Notes: a model not told the origin generated them from the letters alone. A stretch of 33,133 nt of DNA from an uncultured Collinsella sp. (GCA_900551185.1 URVF01000001.1:1-33133), one strand, 5' to 3'; numbered from the stretch's first letter, positions 1 to 8,264 are shown. Program-made: numbers and translations.

Positions 1-26
1 GGCTCGGAGATGTGTATAAGAGACAG
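1..26 (+). other. Nextera adapter remnant (not genomic)
   Basis: Bases 8-26 read AGATGTGTATAAGAGACAG, the 19-bp Tn5 mosaic end. Bases 1-7 match the end of the Nextera read-2 adapter. This is library sequence, so genomic DNA begins at base 27. Translated, it yields the familiar MCIRDS artefact peptide. Confidence 0.98.
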
Positions 27-480
27 CGGCAACGTCGCGGTCGAGCAGCACGACGGGCAGACGTCCCGCTGCCGCGGCGATCGCCTCGTCATTGCCTCCG
101 CAGGTGTTGACGACCAGGCCGTCCACGCCGGCATCGATAAGTCTGGTGAGCGACTCCGCTTCCTTAGCGGGGTCGTTGCCGCTAATGGCCGTCATGAGCG
201 AGCAGCCGCGCGCGGCGGCACTGGCGGAAAGCCCTTCGAGCATGGCGCTCGAGAACGGGTTGGCGATGTCGGCCAGGATCACGCCGATGAGGTTGGTGCG
301 TGAGCTGCGCAGATTGCGTGCGGCGGCACGTGGGCGATAGCCGGTGCGCTCGATGACCGCCGCGATGCGAGCACGGGTTTCCTCGGTCATTTGCCCAGGG
401 CGGTTGTTGAGATAGCGCGAGACCGTGGCCGGACTCACGCCCGCCTCGGCGGCAATGTCCTTGATTCTCATCTGCGCCAT
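27..480 (-). CDS. LacI-family transcriptional regulator, N-terminal part (cut by contig edge)
   Basis: The gene starts at ATG 480 and runs leftward into the adapter junction, so about 151 codons of an expected 330 or so are present. Residues 1-60 form the LacI helix-turn-helix and hinge: the motif IAAEAGVSPATVSRYLNN is followed by TGYRPRAAARNLRSS. After that begins the periplasmic-binding-protein-like effector domain, with LIGVILADIANPFSSAML and, later, DGLVVNTCGG. Proteins of this family are sugar-responsive repressors. No target gene is visible because the gene runs off the edge. A GGGG-rich stretch just upstream could serve as a weak ribosome binding site. The family call is firm; the ligand cannot be judged. 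Confidence 0.93.
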
Positions 481-550
481 AACGCACCCCGTTTCCCAAT
501 TGTCAGCGGTCTGAGCCATTTTAGGCATTTTTAAAAATCTCGGCTGCAAA

Positions 551-570
551 ATGCTGCAGATGGGCAGCAT
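551..570 (-). terminator. Intrinsic terminator after the GntR gene
   Basis: A 7-bp stem ATGCTGC/GCAGCAT with a 6-base loop lies about 35 bases past the GntR stop. It is followed on the minus strand by TTTTGC, and a T-run also flanks it on the plus strand. Confidence 0.55.
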
Positions 571-603
571 CGTTTTTGCGTCTCGAGCAGATGCGATGAT
601 GGG

Positions 604-1296
604 CTAGATGGCCGAGTCTTTGGACAGCTCAAAATAATCGGGATGCAAGGCAATAACCGGGCCCTGCTCCTCGGGCATAAGATGCAAGTGTGTCTCGGCC
701 AGATAGCTCGCCGCATCGGTATCGCCCCTCTTAATAGCCTCGAGAATTCGGCGATGCTGCCGACGAATCGGCTCCCAATCCAAATCCTGCGACACCATGC
801 GCAGCCAGTTGTATCGCTCAAAATGTGTATTGACGCTCTTCATCCAATCCCACAACATATGGCGGCCGGCAATCTCAAAACACGTCTCATGGAACAGGTT
901 GTCCAGATCGAAAAAGCGACGCGTTTCGCTATGGTCGAGCGACTCAGACTCGGTAAGAATCTGCTCGAGCCGCTGCTTTTGCTCGGGCGCAGCAGCCGAA
1001 CAGCATTTAATGAGTACGCTTCTCTCGAGCTTCTCACGCAAGAAGCAGGCGTTTTCGGCGCGTTCCATGCTGATCTTAGAGACGTAGGTGCCGCTTTTGG
1101 GACGCGTTTCCACCAGCTCCTGCTCACGCAAGCGCACAAAGGACTCGCGAATGGGCGTGCGCCCGATTCCCGTCTCCTTTTCCAGACCAATCGCCGAAAG
1201 GCGCGTGCCGGGCTTGAGCTCGGCATAGATGATCTTGGAGCGCAATGCGTTGTATGCCTGATCTTGCAAGCTCTGATAATGCTGGTGTTGTTCCAT
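604..1296 (-). CDS. GntR-family (FadR/FCD subfamily) transcriptional regulator
   Basis: This 230-residue protein has the FadR-type architecture. An N-terminal winged helix-turn-helix occupies about residues 10-75 and includes GIGRTPIRESFVRLREQELV and PKSGTYV. An all-helical FCD ligand domain occupies about residues 90-215. The FCD metal/ligand residues are suggested by the aspartate and histidine of FDLDNLFHE, the histidine of RQHRRILEAI and the late AETHLHL. FCD regulators usually sense small carboxylic acids or sugar acids, but nothing here shows the ligand. The start is supported by GAGGG seven bases upstream of ATG 1296. It stands alone between the edge LacI gene and a long gap, so its target is unknown. 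Confidence 0.93.
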   Translation of the reverse strand: MEQHQHYQSLQDQAYNALRSKIIYAELKPGTRLSAIGLEKETGIGRTPIRESFVRLREQELVETRPKSGTYVSKISMERAENACFLREKLERSVLIKCCSAAAPEQKQRLEQILTESESLDHSETRRFFDLDNLFHETCFEIAGRHMLWDWMKSVNTHFERYNWLRMVSQDLDWEPIRRQHRRILEAIKRGDTDAASYLAETHLHLMPEEQGPVIALHPDYFELSKDSAI

Positions 1297-1443
1297 AAAG
1301 CCCTCGGATGAAGCTCACGGTTTGTCGAATATCACCACGTAATACTATCGCATCGACACGCCCCGGCTCCCAATCAGTCTTTTTGGGACGGGGCTCTTTT
1401 AGCTACCCTGGCCCGCAGATCGGCCCCCCCCTGTCACAAAAGT

Positions 1444-1581
1444 GGCCCATCTACTACGTTAACACGGATAGCCTCGGCCATACCGAAAACCGTGAAAACA
1501 AAACCGCAGGTAGACAGCTTGTCGATTTTCGAAAAAGCCGACTATGGTTGACCCCTGCGGCTTAAACGTAGTAGATAGGCC
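1444..1581. repeat. Nested inverted-repeat element
   Basis: The outer arms at 1444-1462 and 1562-1581 are nearly perfect inverted copies built on ACGTAGTAGAT. Similarity continues outward into ACTTTTGTG versus CTTTTCGTG. An inner stem CCGCAGG (1504-1510) pairs with CCTGCGG (1554-1560). The fold could be a transcribed structure or a small non-autonomous element. No target duplication is evident. Confidence 0.6.
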
Positions 1582-1672
1582 CTTTTCGTGGCGCAGCACT
1601 ACTGCACCCCAAATTGGTACCTCGAGCCTGTTATAAGTTGCTGTGAAATACGGACGGTTGATAATCAAGGCG

Positions 1673-1734
1673 CGCTATACGGCTTGCTATATCTCACTAT
1701 ACTTTGCTGTACGTCGCTATACTTTGCTATAACT
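1673..1734. repeat. Three degenerate 20-22 bp tandem repeats
   Basis: Copies start at 1673, 1695 and 1715. Each has the pattern CRCTATAC, a short spacer, TTGCTRTA and a few variable bases; the second and third both contain CTATACTTTGCT. The block is AT-rich in a GC-rich genome. The role is unknown; a protein-binding array is one possibility. Confidence 0.65.
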
Positions 1735-1770
1735 TGACAATAATCGGCCCGTTACCATCCGGGATATAAC

Positions 1771-1800
1771 GGACCCCAAGCCAACGCTGGCTTGGGGTCC
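1771..1800 (-). terminator. Terminator hairpin after the AlbA_2 gene
   Basis: A perfect 12-bp stem GGACCCCAAGCC/GGCTTGGGGTCC with a 6-base loop lies 24 bases past the stop of the minus-strand gene. The T-run is weak on both strands, so termination direction is inferred from position. Confidence 0.65.
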
Positions 1801-1823
1801 GTCTTGTACTATGGCTCTTTTGA

Positions 1824-3077
1824 CTATGAGCGCTCGTATTTCGTGGCCCGCCCGGTTCCCTGCCTTACGATTGCATTCCGTTCAAGCAGAGATTCGAGTG
1901 CCGCCAACGTCCGCATGCGGCTCAGCCCCGTCTGTTTTTCAATCTCGCTTCGCGACATAATTCGACCGCCCGACAAGGCTTTGAGAACCTGGGCCTCTTC
2001 CTCGGACCCTTCAAGGGCATCGGTAACGGGCAATGTGACGGCCACCATGCCGCCGCGAACATCAAAAATTGGTTGATTGATCGAATCGCGATAGGCACGT
2101 CTAATGCGCGCGATTCCCGTACCAAATTTCTCGATGTAATCCAGCTTTAAGAAGGCCTCTGCAACGATGGGGTTTCTGAGCACGGATATCTGCCCATACA
2201 GGTATTGTTCCGTCGTCAAACCGGCGGGCAGCGATCCAGGAGAGGTCACAACGACGCGATTATCGTACAGGGCAATTTGAACGTTCGCTCGAACGTCCCA
2301 CGTCCGATGCACCAAAGCATTTGCGACAGCTTCGCGAAACGCCTCGAGAGGAATTCGATCGGTTTGGACGCGCTCCATCCCTTCGATACGCTCATAACGG
2401 TAGTAGCGTGCAAACATAGCTACCGCCCTGTCCACCTGCTCAATTGCGGATACATTTGTCGCCGCTTCGCGATCCAAGATCACATCCTCGGTATCACCAA
2501 AACGGACGCAATCGATGCCCGGAAAATCATTCTTATCCGCCAAAATCGCCGCAGCGTTGGTATAGCCGTCCTTGCCGAGCAAGCGAAGCGTGCGCATAAT
2601 ATCCGACGTTAGTTCAGAAATGCCGAGATGTTCAACACATTTATGCTCGAGCGTGTGAAAACTCAAGTCCTGGCGAGCCGACGTGAGCGCGTCGAACGTT
2701 ACGTTGCTGCCTTCGAGCGTCAGCCTGCCATACTCAAACCGGTCGACCTCCACTGTTGCCGAATCGTTTCGCCTGTAGGCCTTTCCCTTGCTTCGATAGG
2801 GTTTGTCCTGGCCCTCATAAACCGTAAGGATTACGGTCCCGTGTTTCTCATCGGGCTCGAGCGTGTAACGGGGAGCGGGGTCCAAGCTGTCATTAATCAT
2901 GTTCTCGATGCGAAGACACTCTGCGACCGGATCCGCAAGGCCGACAGCCACGCCCTCGTCATCAACGCCAAACTCAATCTTGCCCGTCCCGTAGTTTGCA
3001 TAGGCACTCACCGTTTTAAGAAACGTCGGCGTAACGCTTTCCTTGTATTCGACTGTAGGGCTCTCTCTAACAACCAT
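1824..3077 (-). CDS. AlbA_2 (Schlafen-like) domain putative transcriptional regulator
   Basis: The N-terminal third (about residues 1-125) matches the AlbA_2/divergent AAA_4 domain: VEYKES, then ANYGTGKIEFGVDDEG and KGKAYRRNDSAT. The middle (about 225-345) is the HATPase_c_4/RecG-like C-terminal region, with AFREAVANALVHRTW and EKFGTGIARIRRA. The last 60 residues form a winged helix with MSRSEIEKQTGLSRMRTLAALE. Such proteins are annotated as putative transcriptional regulators or RecG-like; none of the helicase motifs are present. ATG 3077 is preferred over GTG 3083 because AGAGG sits eight bases from the ATG but only two from the GTG. A large palindrome overlaps its promoter, suggesting self-regulation. 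No partner gene is visible, and a role in mobile-element or phage response is possible but unproven. Confidence 0.85.
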   Translation of the reverse strand: MVVRESPTVEYKESVTPTFLKTVSAYANYGTGKIEFGVDDEGVAVGLADPVAECLRIENMINDSLDPAPRYTLEPDEKHGTVILTVYEGQDKPYRSKGKAYRRNDSATVEVDRFEYGRLTLEGSNVTFDALTSARQDLSFHTLEHKCVEHLGISELTSDIMRTLRLLGKDGYTNAAAILADKNDFPGIDCVRFGDTEDVILDREAATNVSAIEQVDRAVAMFARYYRYERIEGMERVQTDRIPLEAFREAVANALVHRTWDVRANVQIALYDNRVVVTSPGSLPAGLTTEQYLYGQISVLRNPIVAEAFLKLDYIEKFGTGIARIRRAYRDSINQPIFDVRGGMVAVTLPVTDALEGSEEEAQVLKALSGGRIMSRSEIEKQTGLSRMRTLAALESLLERNAIVRQGTGRATKYERS

Positions 3078-3114
3078 ATGCACAACCTCTTCGTTTCGTA
3101 CTATTCATGACCGT

Positions 3115-3173
3115 ATTATAAGACGAAAACTGTTTGCGTATTGATTTATCCAAGACGCAAATGGTTTTCGTCT
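3115..3173 (-). promoter_or_regulatory. Promoter with a 19-bp palindromic operator candidate
   Basis: TATAAT lies at 3115-3120 on the minus strand, about 38 bases before the start codon. Arms 3121-3139 and 3155-3173 (AGACGAAAAC plus TTTGCGT) match at 17 of 19 positions as an inverted repeat with a 15-base spacer. They abut the -10 and cover the place of the -35, as an operator for a repressor would. Confidence 0.65.
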
Positions 3174-3200
3174 GTCAATACGTCTGCAATCCAAACGAAA

Positions 3201-3232
3201 AGAGCCCCGAGCTCGTTTGAACTCGGGGCTCT
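3201..3232 (-). terminator. Intrinsic terminator downstream of the oxidoreductase gene
   Basis: A perfect 11-bp stem AGAGCCCCGAG/CTCGGGGCTCT is followed on the minus strand by TTTTCGTTT. It lies about 150 bases past the oxidoreductase stop. The DNA between them holds no supported gene. Confidence 0.75.
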
Positions 3233-3385
3233 TTGTGCCGCACATCTATGAGAAGAGTAATTCGATGCGTACGAGCGCTACTCCATGAAGCCGCCCTGGG
3301 ATGGCGGCAACCTCGTCAATGGGTTCAGGTTTACATGCATCAACTTGGTGCAAACTAACCTGACTCCCATGCACCAAGGGAGTGA

Positions 3386-5335
3386 CTAGAGCTCGCAGGC
3401 AACCTTGTAGCCATCGCCGATGGCATCGCGGATGTTGCCACACTTCTTGGCATCGCCCAGCACGTGGGTGGCAACGCCGGCAGCGGCAAGGTCGTCGGCC
3501 AGCTTGGTATTGGGACGATAGCCCATGGCAAGCACCAGCGTATCGGCACCGGTGATGGTGTGGACCTCGCCATCCTTCTCGTAGCTGATGGCATCCTCGG
3601 TAATCTCGGTCACCTTGGCCTCGGTCAGCACGTGAACGCCCTTGGAGAGCATGCGCGTGATGAGCACTGCGCGACCGGCACCACCCTCGTTGGCGGCGAG
3701 CGTCTTGGTCATCTCGATGACGGTGACATCGCGGTTGGCCGGCGACAGGTCGTTGACCAACGGGGCCAGGTAATCGGCCGTCTCGCAGCCGACGGTGCCG
3801 CCGCCCACGATGACGATCTTCTTGCCCGGGAAAGCCTTGCCACCCAGCAGGTCGTCAGCCGTCATGACCTGCTTAAAGCCCTGCATGAAGGCCGGGGCGA
3901 TGGGCTCGGCGCCATAAGCTAGGACGACCTTGTAGCCGGCGTAGTCACGCTGAATGTCCTCGGCCGAAAGCTCGGTACCAAAAACGCACTTCACGCCCGC
4001 CTCAGCAAGACGGCGATACTGATATTTGATCACGCGGGTGAGCTCCTGCTTTGCCGGCGGAACGGCCGCGATGCGCATCTCGCCACCCGGCTCATCCTGC
4101 TTGTCAACGAGCACCACGTTGTGTCCGCGCTTGGCGGCAATGTAGGCAGCCTCCATACCCGCAGGACCAGCGCCCACAACGAGCACGTTCTTAGCCTCGG
4201 CGGCAGGCTCGTAGCCAGCCTCGTCGCGCTCCACGTCCGGGTTGACGGTGCAGGAGATGCGCTTGCCAAACATGATGCCGTTCAGGCAGCGCAGGCAGCC
4301 AATGCAGGGGCGGATGTCGTCGGCGTTGCCGGCAGCGGCCTTGTTGCAGAACTCGGCATCGCACAGATTGGCGCGGCCCATCATACAGATGTCGGCAGCG
4401 CCGTCCTCGATCAGCTCCTCGGCGATCCAAGCCTCGTTGATACGTCCGACGGTGGCGACGGGAATGTTGACGTGCTTTTTAATCTCGCGCGAGCAGGCGG
4501 CGTGCGAGGCCTGCTGCGTACCGGCGGCGGGAATCGCGGAGCCGCGCTTGATAGTGGTGCCGCCCGACACGTGAATCATGTCGACGCCGGCCTTTTCCAG
4601 GCGACGCGAGACGTAGATCATGTCGTTGAGGGTCAGGCCGCCATCGGTGTACTCATCACCCGAGATGCGGACGTCGATGATAAAGTCCTTGCCGCAGCGC
4701 TCGCGAATCTCGGCGATGACCTCGAGCAAAAAGCGCATGCGGGCATCGAGCGAGCCGCCGTACTCGTCGGTGCGCTTGTTGTAGAGCGGAGTCAAAAAGC
4801 CGCCGAGCATGCCGTGGGCGTGCGCCGCGTGGACCTCGACGCCATCGACACCGGCCTTCTGCATACGCACGGCAGCGTCGCCAAACTGATGCGTGAGCTC
4901 GTGGATCTCATCGACCGTGATAGGACGCGGCGCCTCGCGGGCATAGGACGGGCCCACAAAGGACGGAGCGATCAGGCGCGGCGTGCCCGGAATGTTAAAG
5001 GCCATGTAGGCGGGGTGGAAGAGCTGCGGCATGATCTTGCAGCCGTACTCGTGGACGGCTGCGGCGAGCTTTTCCCAGCCGGGGATAAACGTGTCGTCGT
5101 AACAGCACATGTCACCCGGCAGATAGGTATAGGTGGGCTCGACCGTCACGACCTCGGTGATGATCAGGCCCACGCCGCCCTTGGCGCGAGCACGGTAATG
5201 ATCGACCAAGTCGTCGGTCACATAGCCGTGATCGGCTAGGTTGGTAGATACCGGCGGCATAAAGACGCGGTTCTTGACCTCGGTCGTACCGACCTTGATC
5301 GGGCTAAAGAGCATCGGATAGGCGGAGGACTCCAT
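3386..5335 (-). CDS. NADH:flavin oxidoreductase / 2,4-dienoyl-CoA reductase-type Fe-S flavoenzyme
   Basis: The 649-residue protein has the three-part build of FadH, enoate reductases and the bile-acid enzymes BaiCD/BaiH. An FMN-binding old-yellow-enzyme barrel covers about residues 8-335 (HAAHAHGMLGGFLTP, NKRTDEYGGS). A [4Fe-4S] cysteine cluster lies at C344, C347, C350 and C362. An FAD/NAD(P) half carries VLVVGAGPAGMEAA (about 384-397) and KIVIVGGGTVGCETADYLA (about 506-524). It probably reduces an activated C=C bond in the cytoplasm. The substrate is open; fatty enoyl-CoA, cinnamate-like and steroid compounds are all known for this family. ATG 5335 is chosen because AAAGGA lies a few bases upstream and the barrel begins right after it. 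An inverted repeat with GTTGCT/AGCAAC arms (about 5363-5404) lies upstream and may be an operator. It follows the feo genes but has its own leader. Confidence 0.93.
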   Translation of the reverse strand: MESSAYPMLFSPIKVGTTEVKNRVFMPPVSTNLADHGYVTDDLVDHYRARAKGGVGLIITEVVTVEPTYTYLPGDMCCYDDTFIPGWEKLAAAVHEYGCKIMPQLFHPAYMAFNIPGTPRLIAPSFVGPSYAREAPRPITVDEIHELTHQFGDAAVRMQKAGVDGVEVHAAHAHGMLGGFLTPLYNKRTDEYGGSLDARMRFLLEVIAEIRERCGKDFIIDVRISGDEYTDGGLTLNDMIYVSRRLEKAGVDMIHVSGGTTIKRGSAIPAAGTQQASHAACSREIKKHVNIPVATVGRINEAWIAEELIEDGAADICMMGRANLCDAEFCNKAAAGNADDIRPCIGCLRCLNGIMFGKRISCTVNPDVERDEAGYEPAAEAKNVLVVGAGPAGMEAAYIAAKRGHNVVLVDKQDEPGGEMRIAAVPPAKQELTRVIKYQYRRLAEAGVKCVFGTELSAEDIQRDYAGYKVVLAYGAEPIAPAFMQGFKQVMTADDLLGGKAFPGKKIVIVGGGTVGCETADYLAPLVNDLSPANRDVTVIEMTKTLAANEGGAGRAVLITRMLSKGVHVLTEAKVTEITEDAISYEKDGEVHTITGADTLVLAMGYRPNTKLADDLAAAGVATHVLGDAKKCGNIRDAIGDGYKVACEL

Positions 5336-5437
5336 ACAGGGTTCCTTTCGTTTGAGCCGCTCGGCGGCAGTTGCTAACGTACTTATCGTATCAGCAACCG
5401 CCGCATCCGCAGTCATACATGCCCAAAAGCCGGTCGG

Positions 5438-5638
5438 CTAATGAATACCGCGGCCCAAGTCTTCGGCGATTTTGTCGACGCCTTTCAGCGCGGCACAGGT
5501 CTTTTTGTTGGAGCAATGCCCCGTGCAAACGCCACCCTGAGCGCAGTCGGCGCAGGCGCCCTTGCGGTAGATGCGCACGCATACCGCGACAAACGCAACA
5601 CCGATAACAGCCAGTACAACAATATCGATAGGTGCCAT
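5438..5638 (-). CDS. FeoB-associated Cys-rich membrane protein
   Basis: This 66-residue protein has one N-terminal membrane helix (about residues 4-22, IVVLAVIGVAFVAVCV). A cytoplasmic tail follows with five cysteines in CADCAQGGVCTGHCSNKKTC. This matches the small FeoB_associated family found directly after feoB in many Firmicutes and Actinobacteria. It may help deliver or handle ferrous iron at the FeoB pore, though its biochemical job is not established. A very strong GAGGAGG ribosome site precedes ATG 5638. It lies past the feoB terminator, so it is probably expressed at a lower level by read-through or from its own promoter. Confidence 0.88.
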   Translation of the reverse strand: MAPIDIVVLAVIGVAFVAVCVRIYRKGACADCAQGGVCTGHCSNKKTCAALKGVDKIAEDLGRGIH

Positions 5639-5755
5639 AGCAAGCCTCCTCTAGTTAACCATCACTTACTTTAACCCATTCTCCACCTACCAAAAAGGGA
5701 CAGGTTTATTTTGGTCGGTTTTATCTGCAGAAACGCCATATCTCCCCCACCAAAA

Positions 5756-5784
5756 AGCCCGAGTGTCGCTGGGACACCCGGGCT
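5756..5784 (-). terminator. Intrinsic terminator after feoB
   Basis: A 12-bp stem (AGCCCGAGTGTC with GACACCCGGGCT, one mismatch) and a 5-base loop lie 30 bases past the feoB stop. TTTTT follows on the minus strand. Confidence 0.85.
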
Positions 5785-5813
5785 CGTGAAAAGGGGCTAA
5801 TCCTTATTCGGAA

Positions 5814-8141
5814 CTAGGCGGAAACTGCGGCGGAAGCAGTGTTGGTCTCGTCCTCGTCGGTCCATGCATGCTTGGGCATGGGACGGAAGATCTGGAAGAG
5901 CATCGCAACCAGCAGCACGATGGCCACAACCGTCCAGATACCAAACTGTCCCAACACAAGCAGGTTGTAGAACTGGTTGATGAACAGGCCGATCACCCAA
6001 GCGAAGATGCACTCGTAACCGATGGCAATCGCGAACCACTTGCCGGAATCCATCTGGTTGCGGATGGCACCCATGGCAGCAAAGCACGGAGCGCACAGCA
6101 GGTTGAACGCGCCAAAGGCGACGCAAGCGCCCATGGTGGGGAACATGCCGGCAAACGCGGTCCACAGGCTCGGGTCGGTCTCGGCGGCATCAGCCACGGA
6201 CAGCAGCGAGCCGGCGGTGGCGACGACGTTCTCCTTGGCGACAAGGCCCGAGACGGACAGCGCTGTTGCCTGCCAGGTGCTAAAGCCAAGCGGGGCGAAG
6301 ATCCAGGAGATCAGGTTACCGAGCATGGCCAGCACGGAGTAGTCCATGAACTCCTCGGAGATGCCGTCCATCGCGGGCAGGTAGCCAAAGGAACCGTTGT
6401 AGCTACCAAAGTTGGACAGGAACCAAACCACGACAGTGGACGCGAAGATGACCGTACCAGCCTTCTTGATAAAGGCCCAGCAGCGCTCCCACACGTGCAG
6501 CGCCCAAGAGCGGATCGCCGGGAAGTGGTAGGCAGGAAGCTCCATAACAAACGGCGTCGGGCGGCCGGCGAAGAGCTTGGTCTTCTTGAGCATGAGGCCC
6601 GAGGCGATGACGGCAAAGACGCCCAGGAAGTAGAAGAGCGGGCTGATCCACGCGGCGGTGGTGGAAGAATCGCCGATGATGGAGCCCATGAGCAGGGCGA
6701 TGATCGGCAGCTTGGCGCCACAGGGGATGAACGTGGTGGTCATGACCGTCATGCGGCGGTCCTTCTCGTTCTCGATGGTCTTGGTAGCCATGACGCCGGG
6801 AACGCCGCAGCCCGAGGACACGAGCATGGGGATAAAGGACTTACCGGACAGGCCAAAGCGGCGGAACACGCGGTCCATGATGAAGGCGACGCGGGCCATG
6901 TAGCCGCAGTCCTCCAGGAAAGAGAGCATCACGAACAACAGGAACATCTGCGGGACAAAGCCCATGATGGCGCCGATGCCGGCCACGATACCGTCGCAGA
7001 CGAGGGAGTCAACAAGACCGCCGTCCTCGGTGCCGCCCGCCACAAGGGCGTCGTGCACCACGGTGGTGATACCCGGGACATAGGGGCCGTACTGCGCCGG
7101 GTCGACCGAGTCGGCGTTATCGCCCGCAGCCTCGACAGCTGCGTCGTAGGCGTCGCGACCCTGGCCGAGCACATACCAGCCGTCGGTGCCAAAGAGCTGG
7201 TCGTTGGTGAAGTCGGTCACCGTGCCGCCCAGGGTGGAAACGGCGATGTAGTACACGCAGAACATGATGACCACAAAGATCGGCAGGCCCAGAATACGGT
7301 TGGTAACCACGCGGTCGATCTTCTCGGAGGTGCTCATCTTGGCAGGAGCCTTGGTCATGCACTCGTCAATGATGTGGGCAATCACGCCATAGCGCTCACC
7401 GGTGATGATGGACTCGGCATCGTCGTCGCAGTCCTGCTCGCACTGGGTGACCAGCTCCTCCACGCGAGCGGCCTTCTCCTTGGTGAGGTTGATGAGCTTG
7501 CAGGCGTCTGCATCGCGCTCAAACAGCTTGACGGCGTAGTAGCGACGCTTGTTGGCGGGAACGCTCGCCGGAAGGTTGTTCTCGATGTGGTCCAGAACGT
7601 CCTCGATGGAGGAATCGAACTTGTGCTCCGGCACCTGGCCCTTAGAAGAAGCGGACTTCTTGACCTGCTCGAAAAGCTCCTTGATGCCCTTGTTCTTAAG
7701 AGCCGAGATCATCATGACCGGACAACCGAGCTTCTTGGAAAGCTTGTCGGTGTCGATCTTGTCGCCGTTCTTCTCGACCAGGTCGGCCATGTTGAGGGCA
7801 ACGACCACGGGCAGGCCGGTCTCGATAACCTGAAGCGCCAGGTACAGGTTACGCTCGAGGTTGGTGGCGTCGACCACCTGAACGACGACATCGGGCTCGC
7901 CGCTCATGAGGTAATCGCGCGAGCATTGCTCCTCGGGGCTGTAAGGGGAAAGCGAGTAGATGCCAGGGAGGTCCGTGATGGTAACGTTCTTGTCGCTTAG
8001 GAGCTTGGCTTCCTTTTTCTCAACCGTGACGCCGGGCCAGTTGCCAACGTAGCCGTTGGCGCCGGTGATCAGGTTGAAAAGCGTGGTCTTGCCGCAGTTG
8101 GGGTTACCCGCCAACGCGACATGGATCTGAGAATCCGCCAT
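5814..8141 (-). CDS. feoB: Ferrous iron transport protein B
   Basis: FeoB imports Fe2+ across the inner membrane under a GTPase switch. The 775-residue product is full length. The N-terminal G domain shows G1 GNPNCGKT (12-19), G3 DLPG (about 58-61), G4 NMAD (about 116-119) and an SALK G5. A helical guanine-dissociation-inhibitor-like segment follows to about residue 270. The membrane part carries both gate repeats, recognisable as SSGCGVPGVMATKTIENEKD with TFIPCGAKLPI, and GLVAKENVV. A polar segment of about 75 residues (roughly 310-385) after the first helix is probably extracytoplasmic. AAGGA precedes ATG 8141. Two feoA genes lie just upstream on the same strand and a Cys-rich partner downstream, as in classical Feo loci. 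Iron-dependent control is suggested by two palindromes in the leader and the feoA-feoB gap. Confidence 0.98.
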   Translation of the reverse strand: MADSQIHVALAGNPNCGKTTLFNLITGANGYVGNWPGVTVEKKEAKLLSDKNVTITDLPGIYSLSPYSPEEQCSRDYLMSGEPDVVVQVVDATNLERNLYLALQVIETGLPVVVALNMADLVEKNGDKIDTDKLSKKLGCPVMMISALKNKGIKELFEQVKKSASSKGQVPEHKFDSSIEDVLDHIENNLPASVPANKRRYYAVKLFERDADACKLINLTKEKAARVEELVTQCEQDCDDDAESIITGERYGVIAHIIDECMTKAPAKMSTSEKIDRVVTNRILGLPIFVVIMFCVYYIAVSTLGGTVTDFTNDQLFGTDGWYVLGQGRDAYDAAVEAAGDNADSVDPAQYGPYVPGITTVVHDALVAGGTEDGGLVDSLVCDGIVAGIGAIMGFVPQMFLLFVMLSFLEDCGYMARVAFIMDRVFRRFGLSGKSFIPMLVSSGCGVPGVMATKTIENEKDRRMTVMTTTFIPCGAKLPIIALLMGSIIGDSSTTAAWISPLFYFLGVFAVIASGLMLKKTKLFAGRPTPFVMELPAYHFPAIRSWALHVWERCWAFIKKAGTVIFASTVVVWFLSNFGSYNGSFGYLPAMDGISEEFMDYSVLAMLGNLISWIFAPLGFSTWQATALSVSGLVAKENVVATAGSLLSVADAAETDPSLWTAFAGMFPTMGACVAFGAFNLLCAPCFAAMGAIRNQMDSGKWFAIAIGYECIFAWVIGLFINQFYNLLVLGQFGIWTVVAIVLLVAMLFQIFRPMPKHAWTDEDETNTASAAVSA

Positions 8142-8216
8142 TCAATCCTTCTTCCTTGTGTGCCCGCGCTGCTTTCTCCGCGCAGGCTGGATAATGTGCT
8201 TCAAAGACGCCGCATT

Positions 8217-8236
8217 AAGTTAGAAAAACCTAACTT
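8217..8236. promoter_or_regulatory. Palindrome in the feoA-feoB gap (possible iron-regulator site)
   Basis: AAGTTAG at 8217-8223 and CTAACTT at 8230-8236 form a 20-base palindrome about 75 bases before feoB. It recalls the GTTAG/CTAAC halves of IdeR/DtxR boxes. It shares AAGTTA with the larger palindrome upstream of the first feoA. Confidence 0.45.
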
Positions 8237-8264
8237 TATCTGCAGAAATATGCGCCGCAAGTCC

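Larger units (their letters stand above)
1297..1823. other. Long intergenic gap rich in repeats, no supported gene
   Basis: No frame here looks like a real protein. From left to right the gap holds a bulged hairpin (about 1360-1394, GCCCCGGCTCCCAA with TTGGGACGGGGC), the nested inverted-repeat element at 1444-1581, a threefold degenerate tandem repeat at 1673-1734, and a terminator hairpin at 1771-1800. Confidence 0.7.

Noticed and set aside
1459..1668. A 69-codon minus-strand frame in the repeat-rich gap.
   Set aside because: It crosses an inverted-repeat element, has no ribosome site and no recognisable domain.
5868..8000. A 710-codon plus-strand frame.
   Set aside because: It is the antisense shadow of feoB and is rich in Gly, His, Asp and Val without any recognisable motif.
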